21,332 nucleotides of DNA from an uncultured Oscillospiraceae bacterium (GCA_910578965.1 CAJTSP010000019.1:1-21332), one strand, 5' to 3'. Shown: positions 1-8,691, numbered from the stretch's first letter. Translations and numbers: made by a program. The notes: a model not told the origin generated them from the sequence alone.

Positions 1-12
1 GAATTGGCCTGA
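1..12 (+). CDS. 3' end of an upstream gene, possibly infB (partial)
   Basis: Frame 1 reads Glu-Leu-Ala and stops at TGA 10-12, 45 bp before rbfA. In Firmicutes the gene directly before rbfA is usually infB (initiation factor IF-2), so this may be its last codons. Only three residues are visible, so the identity rests wholly on gene order. Confidence 0.3.
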   Translation, partial: ELA

Positions 13-42
13 CGGCATGTTACCCTTTGTTAAGGGATGCAA
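9..42 (+). repeat. 34-bp repeat, copy 1 (inverted partner at 11500-11533)
   Basis: This stretch matches the reverse complement of 11500-11533 at 31 of 34 positions. The shared blocks are CTGACGGC, GTTACCCTTTGT and AAGGGATGCAA. It contains a small CCCTT/AAGGG hairpin with a 4-nt loop. It begins at the putative stop codon of the upstream gene and ends just before the rbfA ribosome binding site, so it would lie in the rbfA leader. Confidence 0.75.
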
Positions 43-57
43 GAAAAAGGAGAAGCT

Positions 58-453
58 ATGCCAAGCAAAAACCAGGGCCGGCTGGCCCAGGATATGAAAC
101 GCGAGGTCATTGGGGTCATCGGCCAGATGAAGGACCCCCGCCTTGCGGGGGGGCTGCTTACGGTCACCCGCCTGTCGGTCACCCAGGACCTCGACCTTGC
201 CAAGGTGTATATCAGCGTCCTTGGCGGCGACGCGGCCGGCGCGGTGGCGGCCCTCAACCGGGCGGCCGGGCATGTGCGCAGCGAAATTTCGCGGCGCATG
301 CATATCCGCAAGGCGCCCCGCTTTGCCTTTTGCGAGGACGACGGCGCGGCCTATGCGGCCCATATCAACCAGATGCTCGCCGGGCTGCGGCCGGCCGGTG
401 AGGCCGGCGGGCCGCCAAACGAGCCGGACGGGGAGGATACCCCCAACCCCTGA
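58..453 (+). CDS. rbfA: Ribosome-binding factor A
   Basis: RbfA is a small KH-fold protein that binds the 30S precursor near the 16S rRNA 5' helix and assists late maturation and cold adaptation. The protein has 131 residues. The start MPSKNQGRLAQDMKREV fits the family's N-terminal helix, LTVTRLSVTQDLDLAKVYISVLG is the diagnostic beta-strand region, and RSEISRRMHIRKAPRFAF is the following helix-turn. The ATG at 58 is preferred over an in-frame start at 37 because AAAAGGAG at 45-52 is well spaced from it. The last 25 or so residues form a Gly/Pro/Glu-rich tail. It heads an operon with nrnA, truB and ribF, as in many Firmicutes. Confidence 0.95.
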   Translation: MPSKNQGRLAQDMKREVIGVIGQMKDPRLAGGLLTVTRLSVTQDLDLAKVYISVLGGDAAGAVAALNRAAGHVRSEISRRMHIRKAPRFAFCEDDGAAYAAHINQMLAGLRPAGEAGGPPNEPDGEDTPNP

Positions 454-461
454 CCCCAAAA

Positions 462-491
462 GGCGGGCCGGGAACCATCGCCCGGCCTGCC
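462..491 (+). other. GC hairpin between rbfA and nrnA
   Basis: An 11-bp stem (462-472 with 481-491, one G.U pair) encloses an 8-nt loop in the 108-bp gap between rbfA and nrnA. There is no T-run after it, so it is not a good intrinsic terminator. It may be a processing or stability element, or simply a GC-rich chance fold. Confidence 0.4.
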
Positions 492-561
492 GTAAGCCGC
501 GGCGCAAGGCTCTTTTTGCAAAAGACGCCCGCCGCATCCAGATGAGAGGAGGCCCTGCTCC

Positions 562-1542
562 ATGACCGAACAACTGAAAATGGAAGAGGCCATCGGCCGG
601 CTCGTCAAGGCCGAGGATGTTCTTCTGCTCTGCCACAAAAACCCGGACGGGGATACCATCGGCAGTGCCGGAGCCCTGTTTTGGGCGCTTAAAAGCCTGG
701 GCAAGCAGGCCGCAGTGCTCTGTGCCGACGGTATCCCGGACCGGTATGGCTATATGGAGCTTACCCCGTTTGAGGGGCAGTTCACCCCCCGCTATGTGGT
801 GGCGGTGGATGTGGCAAGCATCCAACTGTTTGGCGATTCCATCCGGGATTATACCCGGCAGATCGACCTTTGCATCGACCATCATTCCTCCAACGCAGGC
901 TATGCTCTCGAGACCCTGCTGGACGCCGGGGCGGCCGCCACGGCCGAGATTCTCTACCGGCTCATCCCCTCGATGGGGGTGCACCTCACCCCCCAAATTG
1001 CCGACTGCCTGTATACCGGCCTTTCTACCGATACCGGCTGTTTCCGGTTTTCCAATACCACCGCCAACTCCCACCAGGTGGCGGCGGGGCTGATCGGCTC
1101 GGGCGCACGTCTGGAGGAGCTCAACACCATTTTGTTTGAGAGCAAGTCCCGCGAGCGGATCGAGGCCGAGCGGATCGCCCTGGATCAATTGGAATACCAC
1201 TTTGACGGCCGCTGCGCCCTGATCTACCTCACCCGGGAGCAGATTGCCGAGAGCGGGGTTGAGCCGGACGAGCTCGAAAACATGACCAGCCTGCCCCGGA
1301 TGATCGAGGGGGTACAGGTGGGCCTTACCCTGCGCCAGCAGCCCGGCGGCAGCTACAAGATCAGCGTGCGCACCCAGGAAGGGGTGGACGCCTGCGCCAT
1401 CGCCCAGCGGCTGGGCGGGGGCGGGCATTCCCGCGCGGCAGGCTGCGAGCTGGAGGGAAACCTCTGCAACACCAAGGCGGCCATTTTGGCCGAGGTGGAG
1501 CGGGAGCTTGCCGCGGCGGACAAGGAGCGGGAGCAGGCATGA
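562..1542 (+). CDS. nrnA: DHH-family nanoRNase / pAp phosphatase NrnA
   Basis: NrnA degrades 2-5 nt RNA fragments and dephosphorylates 3'-phosphoadenosine 5'-phosphate in the cytoplasm using Mn ions. The protein has 326 residues, the usual length. Visible motifs are HKNPDGD (25-31), VDVAS (82-86), the DHH triad IDHHSSN (105-111), GLSTDTG (153-159) with metal-binding Asp, and the DHHA1 signature GGGGHSRAAG (285-294). The ATG at 562 follows GAGAGGAGG at 544-552. The stop overlaps truB by 4 bp (ATGA), implying coupled translation. Together with pnp further along, the locus supplies both ends of the RNA decay pathway. A related single-strand-specific DHH phosphoesterase is the only serious alternative. 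Confidence 0.93.
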   Translation: MTEQLKMEEAIGRLVKAEDVLLLCHKNPDGDTIGSAGALFWALKSLGKQAAVLCADGIPDRYGYMELTPFEGQFTPRYVVAVDVASIQLFGDSIRDYTRQIDLCIDHHSSNAGYALETLLDAGAAATAEILYRLIPSMGVHLTPQIADCLYTGLSTDTGCFRFSNTTANSHQVAAGLIGSGARLEELNTILFESKSRERIEAERIALDQLEYHFDGRCALIYLTREQIAESGVEPDELENMTSLPRMIEGVQVGLTLRQQPGGSYKISVRTQEGVDACAIAQRLGGGGHSRAAGCELEGNLCNTKAAILAEVERELAAADKEREQA

Positions 1543-2432
1543 GCCTCACCGGTATCCTGGTTGTGGACAAGCCCTCCGGCTGGACCAGCTTTGATGTAAT
1601 TGCCAAGCTGCGCGGGGTGTTAGGTACCCGTAAATTGGGGCATTCCGGTACGCTGGACCCCATGGCCACCGGGGTGCTGCCGGTGTTTGCGGGGGCGGCC
1701 AGCAAGGCGGTGGATTTACAGCCAAACCAAAACAAAACCTACCTTGCCACCCTGCGGCTGGGCCTTGCCACCGATACCGGCGACATTACCGGCGCCGTGC
1801 TCAAAACCGCCCCGGTCACCGCGGGCGAGGCCGAGCTGCGGGCGGTGCTGCCCGGCTTTGTGGGCCAAAGGATGCAGGTTCCGCCCATGTATTCCGCCGT
1901 CAAAATAGGGGGGCAGCCCCTTTACAAGCTGGCACGGGCCGGTAAAACGGTCCAGCGCGCCGCCCGGCCCATCGTCATTTACAAGTTAGAGTACCTTGGC
2001 CGGCTTTCGCCCAGCGACCACCGGCTGCGGGTCGAGTGCGGCAAGGGCACCTATGTGCGGGCGCTGGCCGAGGAGCTTGGCGCGGCGCTGGGCCTGCCGG
2101 CCACCCTGGCGGCGCTGCGGCGCACCCGGGCCGGCCTGTTTGACGAGGAGCAGGCCCATACCTTGGAGGAAATTATCGCGGCCAGGGAAACCGGCGGCGA
2201 AGAGGCGCTCGGGAGGCTTTTGCTGGGGGCGGACGCCGTGTTTGCCTCCCTGCCGGCCCTGACAGTGGACGAGGGGGCTGTGGCGCGCCTTTTGAACGGC
2301 GCGCCGGTTTACCGGTGCGCCGCGCCCAACGGGCAGTACCGGCTCTACACCGGGGCGGGCGTTTTCCTTGGCCTTGGCCGGGCTGAGGGCCGGGCGCTTA
2401 CGGCGCAGAAGCTGCTGATCGAAAGGAAGTGA
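1539..2432 (+). CDS. truB: tRNA pseudouridine(55) synthase TruB
   Basis: TruB isomerises U55 of the tRNA T-loop to pseudouridine. The 297-residue protein begins GILVVDKPSGWTSFDV and carries the catalytic motif GHSGTLDPMATGVLPV with the nucleophile Asp40. KTYLATLRLGLATDTGD (66-82), QVPPMYSAVKIGGQPLYKLAR (113-133) and CGKGTYVRALAEELG (167-181) are the standard family blocks. The C-terminal 60 or so residues match the small PUA-like domain. The ATG lies inside the last codons of nrnA (ATGA overlap), and the stop overlaps the ribF start by 4 bp, so all three are probably translationally coupled. The truB-ribF order is typical of Firmicutes. Confidence 0.97.
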   Translation: MSLTGILVVDKPSGWTSFDVIAKLRGVLGTRKLGHSGTLDPMATGVLPVFAGAASKAVDLQPNQNKTYLATLRLGLATDTGDITGAVLKTAPVTAGEAELRAVLPGFVGQRMQVPPMYSAVKIGGQPLYKLARAGKTVQRAARPIVIYKLEYLGRLSPSDHRLRVECGKGTYVRALAEELGAALGLPATLAALRRTRAGLFDEEQAHTLEEIIAARETGGEEALGRLLLGADAVFASLPALTVDEGAVARLLNGAPVYRCAAPNGQYRLYTGAGVFLGLGRAEGRALTAQKLLIERK

Positions 2433-3385
2433 GCCGGGTGCGCTACCTCAATACCCTTGCCCCTCTCAAGGATACCCGCGGCACGGCGGTGGCGCTGGGG
2501 TTTTTTGACGGGGTACATACCGGGCACCAGGCGGTCATCGGCGCGGCGGCGCAGTATGCCGCTGCCCATGGGCTGGCCCCGGCAGTGTTTACCTTTGCCC
2601 TGCCCGTAAACAGTGCTCTCAGGGGCGGGCGGGTTTTTTCGCAGGACGAAAAGCATCGCCGCATTGCGGCTTTGGGGGCCGAATGGGTACTGGAGCCACC
2701 TTTTGAGGAGTTCCGTGCGCTCTCGCCCGAGCAATTTGTTGCGGATGTGCTGCTGGGGCTGTACCACGCAAAGGCGGTTTTTTGCGGCCAAAACTTTACC
2801 TTTGGCAAAAACAAGGCGGGCAATGTGGCGCTGCTGCGCCGGCTCTGCGGCGCAGCGGGGGTAGAGGTGTGCACCTTGCCCACCGCCCTGCACGAGGGCG
2901 CGCCGGTGTCCTCCACCCGTATCCGCGCGGCGCTGGCCGGAGGGGACATCCCGGGCGTTACCGCCATGCTGGGCCAGCCCTACCGCATCGATTTTGCGGT
3001 GCGGCGCGGGCACGGGCTGGGGCGTACCCTTGGCTTTCCCACCATCAACCAGGTTTACCCGGCCGGTTTCCAGATGCCGCGATACGGTATCTATATCACC
3101 CGGGTGAGCATCGACGGGTCATGGTACCCCGGGGCTACCGGCCTGGGCACCCGCCCCACTGTAAACACTACCGGCGAGGGCCCCACCTGCGAAACCTTTA
3201 TCCAGGATTTTTCCGGCGACGCCTATGGGGAAAACCCGGTGCTGGAGTTCTGCCGGTACCTCTGCCCCAGCCGCCGGTTCGACAGCTTGGAGGAGCTGCG
3301 TGCCTGCGTGCAGGACGCTGCGGCCGAGGCAAGGCGGTACTTTGCCCGGCAGGGGGTGGAGCCAACGAGCCTTGCCGCCCTTTAG
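2429..3385 (+). CDS. ribF: Bifunctional riboflavin kinase / FAD synthetase
   Basis: RibF phosphorylates riboflavin to FMN and adenylylates FMN to FAD. The protein has 318 residues. The N-terminal nucleotidyltransferase domain shows GFFDGVHTGH (24-33), CGQNFTFG (119-126) and the STRIR motif (162-166). The C-terminal flavokinase domain shows GRTLGFPTIN (198-207), GLGTRPTV (238-245) and CETFIQDFSGDAYG with the likely catalytic Glu255. The GTG at 2429 overlaps the truB stop (GTGA) but sits only 2 nt after GAAAGGA. A second in-frame GTG at 2438 gives better spacing and would shorten the protein by three residues, so the exact start is unsettled. No terminator is seen before the next gene. Confidence 0.96.
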   Translation: MSRVRYLNTLAPLKDTRGTAVALGFFDGVHTGHQAVIGAAAQYAAAHGLAPAVFTFALPVNSALRGGRVFSQDEKHRRIAALGAEWVLEPPFEEFRALSPEQFVADVLLGLYHAKAVFCGQNFTFGKNKAGNVALLRRLCGAAGVEVCTLPTALHEGAPVSSTRIRAALAGGDIPGVTAMLGQPYRIDFAVRRGHGLGRTLGFPTINQVYPAGFQMPRYGIYITRVSIDGSWYPGATGLGTRPTVNTTGEGPTCETFIQDFSGDAYGENPVLEFCRYLCPSRRFDSLEELRACVQDAAAEARRYFARQGVEPTSLAAL

Positions 3386-3506
3386 GCAGCAAAACCCCTT
3401 CTTTTACCCTGCGGCCCCTTCAAAAGCCCTGCATCTGTAAAAAACGCCCTGCAAAAAGCGGATGCCGTTGCGCTGACGCGCGCGTTTACAAAAGGAGGTG
3501 CGGCCC

Positions 3507-5363
3507 ATGCCGTCTTCTGTGCAAGCCCCGGAGCGCCCCGAGCCGGCCGGGCCGGTTGCTGTGGCAGATGCCGCTGCCCCGGCCCCCCTGGCCGAGCCGT
3601 CGGTCCCGGCCGCCCCGGTGGCTTTGGCTGACCCGGCCGCCCTCGCCGACCCTATGCCCCCTGCCGCGCCGGCCCCGCTCAAAACAAAGCGCGGGCTCAA
3701 AAGGCAAACCGCCTTTTGGCTGGCCGCTGGGCTGCTGTTTGCGCTGGCGTTGGGGTTGGGGATTTTGCAGGCTTCCTGCCGGTACGACCTTAGGGGGGAC
3801 GAGCTGTTCAGCTATGCCCTCGCCAATAACGAAAAGCCGTTTAAGTTTTTGGGTGATGCCTGGTCGCAGGATACATACCATAACGGCTGGCTTTCCGGCA
3901 GCGACATGCGGGCCTATTTACAGGTGGATGCCGGCACCGGCTTTGACTACGCCATGGTCTACAAGCACCAGCGGGAGGACGTGCACCCGCCCCTTTACTA
4001 CATCCTGCTGCACACGGTCAGCAGCCTCTTTGCGGGCAGCTTTTCGCCTTGGCTGGCCCTGTCGGTCAACCTGGCGGCCTATGCAGGCTGCTTGTTGCTG
4101 CTTTGGGCCCTTGCCCGCCGGCTTGTGCCGCCTGCCCGCGGGGGCGAATGGGCGGCGCTGGCTGTCCCGCTTGTTTGGGCGGTGCTGCCCTGCACCGCCC
4201 AAAACCTTGTGTTTATGCGCATGTACATGCTGCTCAGCTTTTGGGTGCTGCTCTTTGTATATCTCGTTTGCGGTATCCTTTTGCGGGGCGCCTTAGGGCC
4301 CAAAACCGCCCTGGCGCTGGGCCTGGCCGTGTTTTTGGGCAGCCAAACCCATTATTACTTTTATGTTTATGCGGGCCTTGTGGCCTTTTTGGCCGGGCTC
4401 TGGATGCTCCTTGAGCGCTGGCCCCTCAAGGCCCTTGCCCTTTATGCAGGCAGCGGCTGCGCGGGGGTGCTGTTCTCGGTGGCGGCCTACCCGTATATCT
4501 TCCGGCACGCGGCCGACATGATGCGCACCAACGGCGGCGATACCCGCACCCTGCTCACCGGGCTGGTGCGGGCCGCCGAGCTTATGTTGGGGCAGGATAT
4601 TGGCGAAAAGCGGGCCCTGCTGCTGGCAGGGCTGGCCGCCCTGCTGGGCGCGGCGGTGCTGGTGCAGCGCCGGGGCGCGCTGCCAAAGCTCACCCGGGCC
4701 GACGGCGCGCTCTTGCTGTTGGGCGTTTCGGCCCTGCTGGCCGCGCCGGTCATCATGAAGCTCTCGGCCATCCAAAGCAGCCGCTACCTCGCGCCTATCT
4801 ACCCGCTGCTCACCCTTTGCGCCGTAGTGCCGGCCGCCCGGCTGCTGGCCGCTGTGCGCCTGCCGGGCGAGGGGGGCGTCTCCCTCTTTGGCCGCTCGTT
4901 CTGGCTGGCGGCCTCCCGCAGCCGCCGGCAGGCGGCCGCCTTTGTGCTGGCCGGGCTGCTGGCCCTGGGGCTCTGGGCCCCGGCCTGTCTTGGCGTCTGG
5001 CGGCAGAACCGGGCCGAACAGCTCGCCGCCCGGCAGTGCGCCGAGGCGCTGGGCGAGACCGCGCAGGCCGACTGCGTCTGGGCCGCGCCCGAGGCGGATT
5101 ACCTTTTGGGCAATGAGTTCTGTGCGTTGGCTGGGTTCGACGAGGTTTGCCCGGTGAGCTTTGACGAATTGGCCCGGCGAGGGCTGGGCTCCCTTTTGGA
5201 GGGCCGGGCCAGTGACGGCGGGCCGGTCTGGGTCTGCATCCCTGCCACCGGCGAGGATCCGGCCGGCCGGCTTGCCGCCGCGCTGGGCGGGGAGTTTGAC
5301 GCGCTGGCGCCTGTCGCCTCAAACGGCAACGCCGTATATTACCGGTATACCCCGGCCGGGTAG
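3507..5363 (+). CDS. GT-C-fold membrane glycosyltransferase (GT39/GT83-like)
   Basis: A 618-residue polytopic protein. Residues 1-60 form an unusual Pro/Ala-rich, low-complexity cytoplasmic segment. The first membrane helix (about 69-90) is followed by YDLRGDELFSYALANN, where the Asp/Glu pair (98-99) matches the first-loop acidic motif of GT-C enzymes. REDVHPPLYYILLH (156-169) is characteristic of ArnT/PMT-like dolichyl- or polyprenyl-phosphate-sugar dependent transferases. About ten further hydrophobic helices follow, then a soluble C-terminal domain of about 120 residues. The ATG at 3507 lies 8 nt after AAAGGAGG (3491-3498), ruling out a GTG at 3498 that overlaps this site. The acceptor is unknown; a cell-envelope glycan or glycoprotein is inferred. 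It is first of three GT-C genes in tandem. Confidence 0.8.
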   Translation: MPSSVQAPERPEPAGPVAVADAAAPAPLAEPSVPAAPVALADPAALADPMPPAAPAPLKTKRGLKRQTAFWLAAGLLFALALGLGILQASCRYDLRGDELFSYALANNEKPFKFLGDAWSQDTYHNGWLSGSDMRAYLQVDAGTGFDYAMVYKHQREDVHPPLYYILLHTVSSLFAGSFSPWLALSVNLAAYAGCLLLLWALARRLVPPARGGEWAALAVPLVWAVLPCTAQNLVFMRMYMLLSFWVLLFVYLVCGILLRGALGPKTALALGLAVFLGSQTHYYFYVYAGLVAFLAGLWMLLERWPLKALALYAGSGCAGVLFSVAAYPYIFRHAADMMRTNGGDTRTLLTGLVRAAELMLGQDIGEKRALLLAGLAALLGAAVLVQRRGALPKLTRADGALLLLGVSALLAAPVIMKLSAIQSSRYLAPIYPLLTLCAVVPAARLLAAVRLPGEGGVSLFGRSFWLAASRSRRQAAAFVLAGLLALGLWAPACLGVWRQNRAEQLAARQCAEALGETAQADCVWAAPEADYLLGNEFCALAGFDEVCPVSFDELARRGLGSLLEGRASDGGPVWVCIPATGEDPAGRLAAALGGEFDALAPVASNGNAVYYRYTPAG

Positions 5364-5431
5364 GCTTGCCGCGGGCGCCGGGGGCTGCGTTTGCAGATGT
5401 TTACAAAACAGCTTGGAGGGGAGGACGTGCC

Positions 5432-6880
5432 ATGAAACGGCAGCAGCCGGCCTGGTACCGGGCCTTTTGCCAAAAAACCGCCCTGTTCAGCGGGGCCGAG
5501 CCCGCGGGGATTGCCCGGCCCGGCCGGGGGGCCTGGGCCGGGCTGGGCCTTTTGGGGCTTTTTTGCCTTTTGACCTACTGTTATACTGACCTGCCGCTTA
5601 TTGTGCGGCACAGCCTTCACCTCTGGCGGGCGCTGGGCAGGGGGGAGCTGCTTTCGTTCTATCAAACCGCCACCCTCCTGCCGGTAGGTGAGGCCCTGCC
5701 CCAAACCGGCGAGGTACCCTATGATATCTGGGTCTACCTGCTGCTGGCGGTTTGGAACCTGCCGGTGTTTTTGTGGGAGCTGCTCAGCGGCCATACCCTC
5801 GAAACCAGCTTGCTGGCCCTCCTTTGGGCGAGGCTCGGCCTGATGCTGCCCTTTGCCGGCTGCTTTTGGGCGCTGCGGGGCGTTGCGGATACCCTGCGCT
5901 GCTCGCAGCAGCAGGCCGAATGGGCCTGCTTTGGCTTTGCCGGCTCGCTGTTTGTGGTCAACGGGCTGTTTTGCATCGGGCAGATCGATATCTTCAGCGC
6001 CTTTTTTGCCCTCATGGGCTTTTGGGCCTTTGTGCGGCAGGATACCCCCAAATTCATCGGCTGGTTTGCGCTGGCGGTCACCTTTAAGATGTTCGCCCTC
6101 TTTGCCTTTTTGCCGCTCTTGCTGCTGGCCGAAAAACGGCCGCTGCGCCTGGCGGGGCATACCCTTGCGGCCTGCTCGCTGAGCTTTGCCTCCAAGCTTT
6201 TCTTTTTCCGGGATAAGATGGCTACCCCCACCCAGTTTGACGAGCGGCGGTTTTTCCGTTTTTTGCTGGCCGGCCGGATAGACACCGAGCAGCACCTGTT
6301 CTCGGTTACGGCAGTGCTGTTTGGGGCGTTGCTTGTGCTCTGCTGGCTGGCCCGGCCTAAGCCGGAGGATAGGCCGCGCTGGGCAGCCTGGGCGTTGCTG
6401 GCGGGCTATGGCTGCCTGTTTTTGGGCGGTACCAGCTACCCCTATTGGGCGGTGGTGCTGGGGCCGTGCGTCGGGCTGCTGCCGCTCTTTTTGCCGGCCG
6501 GGGCAAACGGCGTTTTGCTGCTGGAGCTGGCGGCCTCGGCGGGCTACTGGCTGCACGGCCTTACCCTTTACAGCCCCATCTACAGCGGCGCGCTCAGCCT
6601 GCGGTGGACGCTGGCCGGCCGGCTGCTGGGCGAGCGGGCCGAGGGCAGCCGGCTGCTGGAGCTCTGGGAGCTGCTTTCGCCCGGGGCGCAGGCCAATTTG
6701 CAGATGCTGGCCGACAGCGCCTTTTTGCTTGGCTTTGCCGGGCTGCTGGTTTTGGCCTGGCCCGGCCGCGCGCAAAAAGCTCCCGGTGGGCCGGCCCCGG
6801 CCAGCCGGTTTTTGGTCTGGCTGCGCATTGCGGCTGCCGCTGGCTTTGCGCTGCTGGCGGTTGCGGCCTGCCTGCTGTAG
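5432..6880 (+). CDS. GT-C-fold membrane mannosyltransferase-like protein (GT87/DUF2029-like)
   Basis: A 482-residue polytopic membrane protein with about ten hydrophobic segments. The central motif FCIGQIDIFSAFFALMGFW (180-198), with GQID at 183-186, and Lys219 in AVTFKMFALFAFLPLLLL are typical of GT-C transferases of the DUF2029/GT87 and PIG-M type. There the Asp lies on the outer face and a polyprenyl-phosphate sugar is the donor. PYDIWVYLLLAVWNLP (96-111) also fits. The ATG at 5432 is chosen because GGAGGGGAGG ends 6-7 nt before it; an upstream open frame to 5366 lacks a ribosome site. The gap to the preceding gene is 68 bp. Substrate is not deducible; a shared envelope glycan pathway with its neighbours is inferred. 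Confidence 0.72.
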   Translation: MKRQQPAWYRAFCQKTALFSGAEPAGIARPGRGAWAGLGLLGLFCLLTYCYTDLPLIVRHSLHLWRALGRGELLSFYQTATLLPVGEALPQTGEVPYDIWVYLLLAVWNLPVFLWELLSGHTLETSLLALLWARLGLMLPFAGCFWALRGVADTLRCSQQQAEWACFGFAGSLFVVNGLFCIGQIDIFSAFFALMGFWAFVRQDTPKFIGWFALAVTFKMFALFAFLPLLLLAEKRPLRLAGHTLAACSLSFASKLFFFRDKMATPTQFDERRFFRFLLAGRIDTEQHLFSVTAVLFGALLVLCWLARPKPEDRPRWAAWALLAGYGCLFLGGTSYPYWAVVLGPCVGLLPLFLPAGANGVLLLELAASAGYWLHGLTLYSPIYSGALSLRWTLAGRLLGERAEGSRLLELWELLSPGAQANLQMLADSAFLLGFAGLLVLAWPGRAQKAPGGPAPASRFLVWLRIAAAAGFALLAVAACLL

Positions 6881-6889
6881 CAAAAGGGG

Positions 6890-6911
6890 GCGGGGCCGCC
6901 TTGCCCCGCCG
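6890..6911 (+). other. GC hairpin between the second and third glycosyltransferase genes
   Basis: GGCGGGG pairs with CCCCGCC across a short loop just after the stop of the second gene. What follows is GTAAAAACAG rather than a T-run, so it is not a convincing terminator and the three genes are likely co-transcribed. Confidence 0.35.
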
Positions 6912-6947
6912 TAAAAACAGGTCGGTGGGGGCAAAAGGATGGAACAT

Positions 6948-8690
6948 ATGCAGCAACAATATGAGGGCCGGCCTTTTTTGCAGGGGCTGGCCTGCCGGGC
7001 TGTGCTGTGCTGCAGCGTTGCGGCGCTGGGGTATCTGGCCGTTACGGCGCTGGCAACCTTGGCCCGTAACGGCGGCCCGGGGGATGAGATCGTGCGGCTG
7101 GGCCGCCAGGCCCTACTGCCGGGGGCCGCGGGCGCTGCTCTGCTCTCGCTGCTCTTGGCCGGGGCGGGCCGCCGCCTGCTGGGCGACCCGGCCAAAGCCC
7201 GGCGGCGGCTGGATATTGGCTGCGGGGCGGTGTGTGCCCTCTGCTTCTGCCTTGCTTTCTGGTGGGGGGTACAGTGTGATTTTATCCCGCGGGGCACCGA
7301 TATGGAACGCATCCGGCAGGCATCTCTCGACCTCCTGGGCGGGCAGTACAACGGCCTGGCAAACGGCTATTTTACCTATTACCCTTTTCAGGTTGGCACG
7401 GCGCTGTATTTTGAGGGGGTCTTCCGGCTTTTTGGCACCACCGCTACCTGGCCGGTTTCGCTGACCAATGCGCTGTGGTGGGCCCTCTCGGTATATTGCG
7501 GTTACCGGATTACCGGCTGCATGGGTGGCGGGGACCTTTTGCCCCAGGGCGTCTATTTGATGCTGGCAGCCCTCTGCCTGCCGCCGCTGCTCTATTCGCC
7601 CATCTTTTACGGGGACGTTGTAAACATCGGCGCCAGCTTTTTGGCCGTGTGGTGGGCGATGCAGCTTTGCCAGCGGCGTAGGCTGCGGTACTTTTGCGGG
7701 GTGGCGGCCGTTTTGGCCGCGGGTACCATTGTGCGAAATACCTTGCTGATCCCGGCCCTGGCCATCCTGCTTGTGTTTGCAGCCGGGTACCCGGCCGCCC
7801 CCGCGCCCCCCAAACGCTGGGCGAGGCATCTGCTGGCTGGCGCCGGGCTGCTGCTGGTATTTGGCCTCTGCTTGAATTCCGGCCTGCTTTTGAACCGGTA
7901 TATGCGTTTTCGCGCCGGGCTCAGCCTGGGGCCGGGCCTGCCAAAATCTAGCTGGCTGGTGATGGGCTCCAAGGAAAGCGCTCGGGGCTGCGGCTGGTAC
8001 GACGGATGGCCGGATTGGGTAGTGGAGGCCTCGGGTGGCGATATGCGGCTCGCGGATCAGAAAAGCCGCATTGAGCTGCGGCACCGGTACGAGGGCTTTG
8101 CCCGGGACCCGGCCTATGCCGCGCGGTTTTTCCACCAAAAGATGGCAAGCCAGTGGGCCGATCCGACCTTTGAGAGCTTGTTGAGCTATTCCCATATCTG
8201 GGACGATGCCGGCCGCATCGAGGGCAGCGGCTTTTTGGCGTCGGTGTACGACGGCGCGCTCCGCCCCTGCGCAATCCTCTGGATGGATCAGTATCAAAAC
8301 CTGATTTACCTGGCCGCGCTGGCCTGGCTCCTGCGGGAGTGCTTTGGCAAGGGGGCCGGGCAGAGGGCGCCGATATACGCGCTTTTGCCGGTCGCAGTGT
8401 TTTTGGGCGGGTTTTTCTTTTACCTTTTTTGGGAGGCCAAGGGCCGCTACTGCCTGCCCTTCTTTTTGATGCTGCTGCCGGTTGCTGCCTGTGGGGTTCC
8501 GGTATTCGGGCAAACGGCCGGCAAAGCCGCCGGATGGCTGCAAAAACGCAGGGCGGGCGCGCGGCGCGGGGCTACGGCAAAAAACACGGGGCCGTCCCGG
8601 TTTACGGGGGTAAAGCTGCCGTGTGCCGGCCTGCTTTCCCGCCCTGCCTTTGCCGCAGCTTTTTTGGCAAATCCCATCAAAAGAAAATAA
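6948..8690 (+). CDS. Polytopic membrane protein, probable GT-C glycosyltransferase
   Basis: A 580-residue membrane protein with about ten hydrophobic helices. After the third helix comes CDFIPRGTDMERIRQAS, with Asp118 and Glu120 placed like the first-loop acidic motif of GT-C enzymes. It is followed by YFTYYPFQVGTALYFEGVFRLFG (141-163), reminiscent of the aromatic/Pro loop of GT39-like transferases. A long outer-face segment lies near residues 310-425, and the tail after about residue 525 is strongly basic. The ATG at 6948 has AAAAGGA at 6933-6939 at good spacing; the earlier ATG at 6939 overlaps this site. The overall family call relies on topology and context with the two preceding genes. 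A flippase or polymerase role cannot be excluded. Confidence 0.6.
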   Translation: MQQQYEGRPFLQGLACRAVLCCSVAALGYLAVTALATLARNGGPGDEIVRLGRQALLPGAAGAALLSLLLAGAGRRLLGDPAKARRRLDIGCGAVCALCFCLAFWWGVQCDFIPRGTDMERIRQASLDLLGGQYNGLANGYFTYYPFQVGTALYFEGVFRLFGTTATWPVSLTNALWWALSVYCGYRITGCMGGGDLLPQGVYLMLAALCLPPLLYSPIFYGDVVNIGASFLAVWWAMQLCQRRRLRYFCGVAAVLAAGTIVRNTLLIPALAILLVFAAGYPAAPAPPKRWARHLLAGAGLLLVFGLCLNSGLLLNRYMRFRAGLSLGPGLPKSSWLVMGSKESARGCGWYDGWPDWVVEASGGDMRLADQKSRIELRHRYEGFARDPAYAARFFHQKMASQWADPTFESLLSYSHIWDDAGRIEGSGFLASVYDGALRPCAILWMDQYQNLIYLAALAWLLRECFGKGAGQRAPIYALLPVAVFLGGFFFYLFWEAKGRYCLPFFLMLLPVAACGVPVFGQTAGKAAGWLQKRRAGARRGATAKNTGPSRFTGVKLPCAGLLSRPAFAAAFLANPIKRK

Positions 8691-8691
8691 G

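Noticed and set aside
5339..7351. A 670-codon minus-strand open frame opposite the glycosyltransferase genes
   Set aside because: Its composition (Gln, Arg, Pro, Gly rich) is typical of an antisense frame, it spans three plus-strand genes and gaps, and it lacks a ribosome site.
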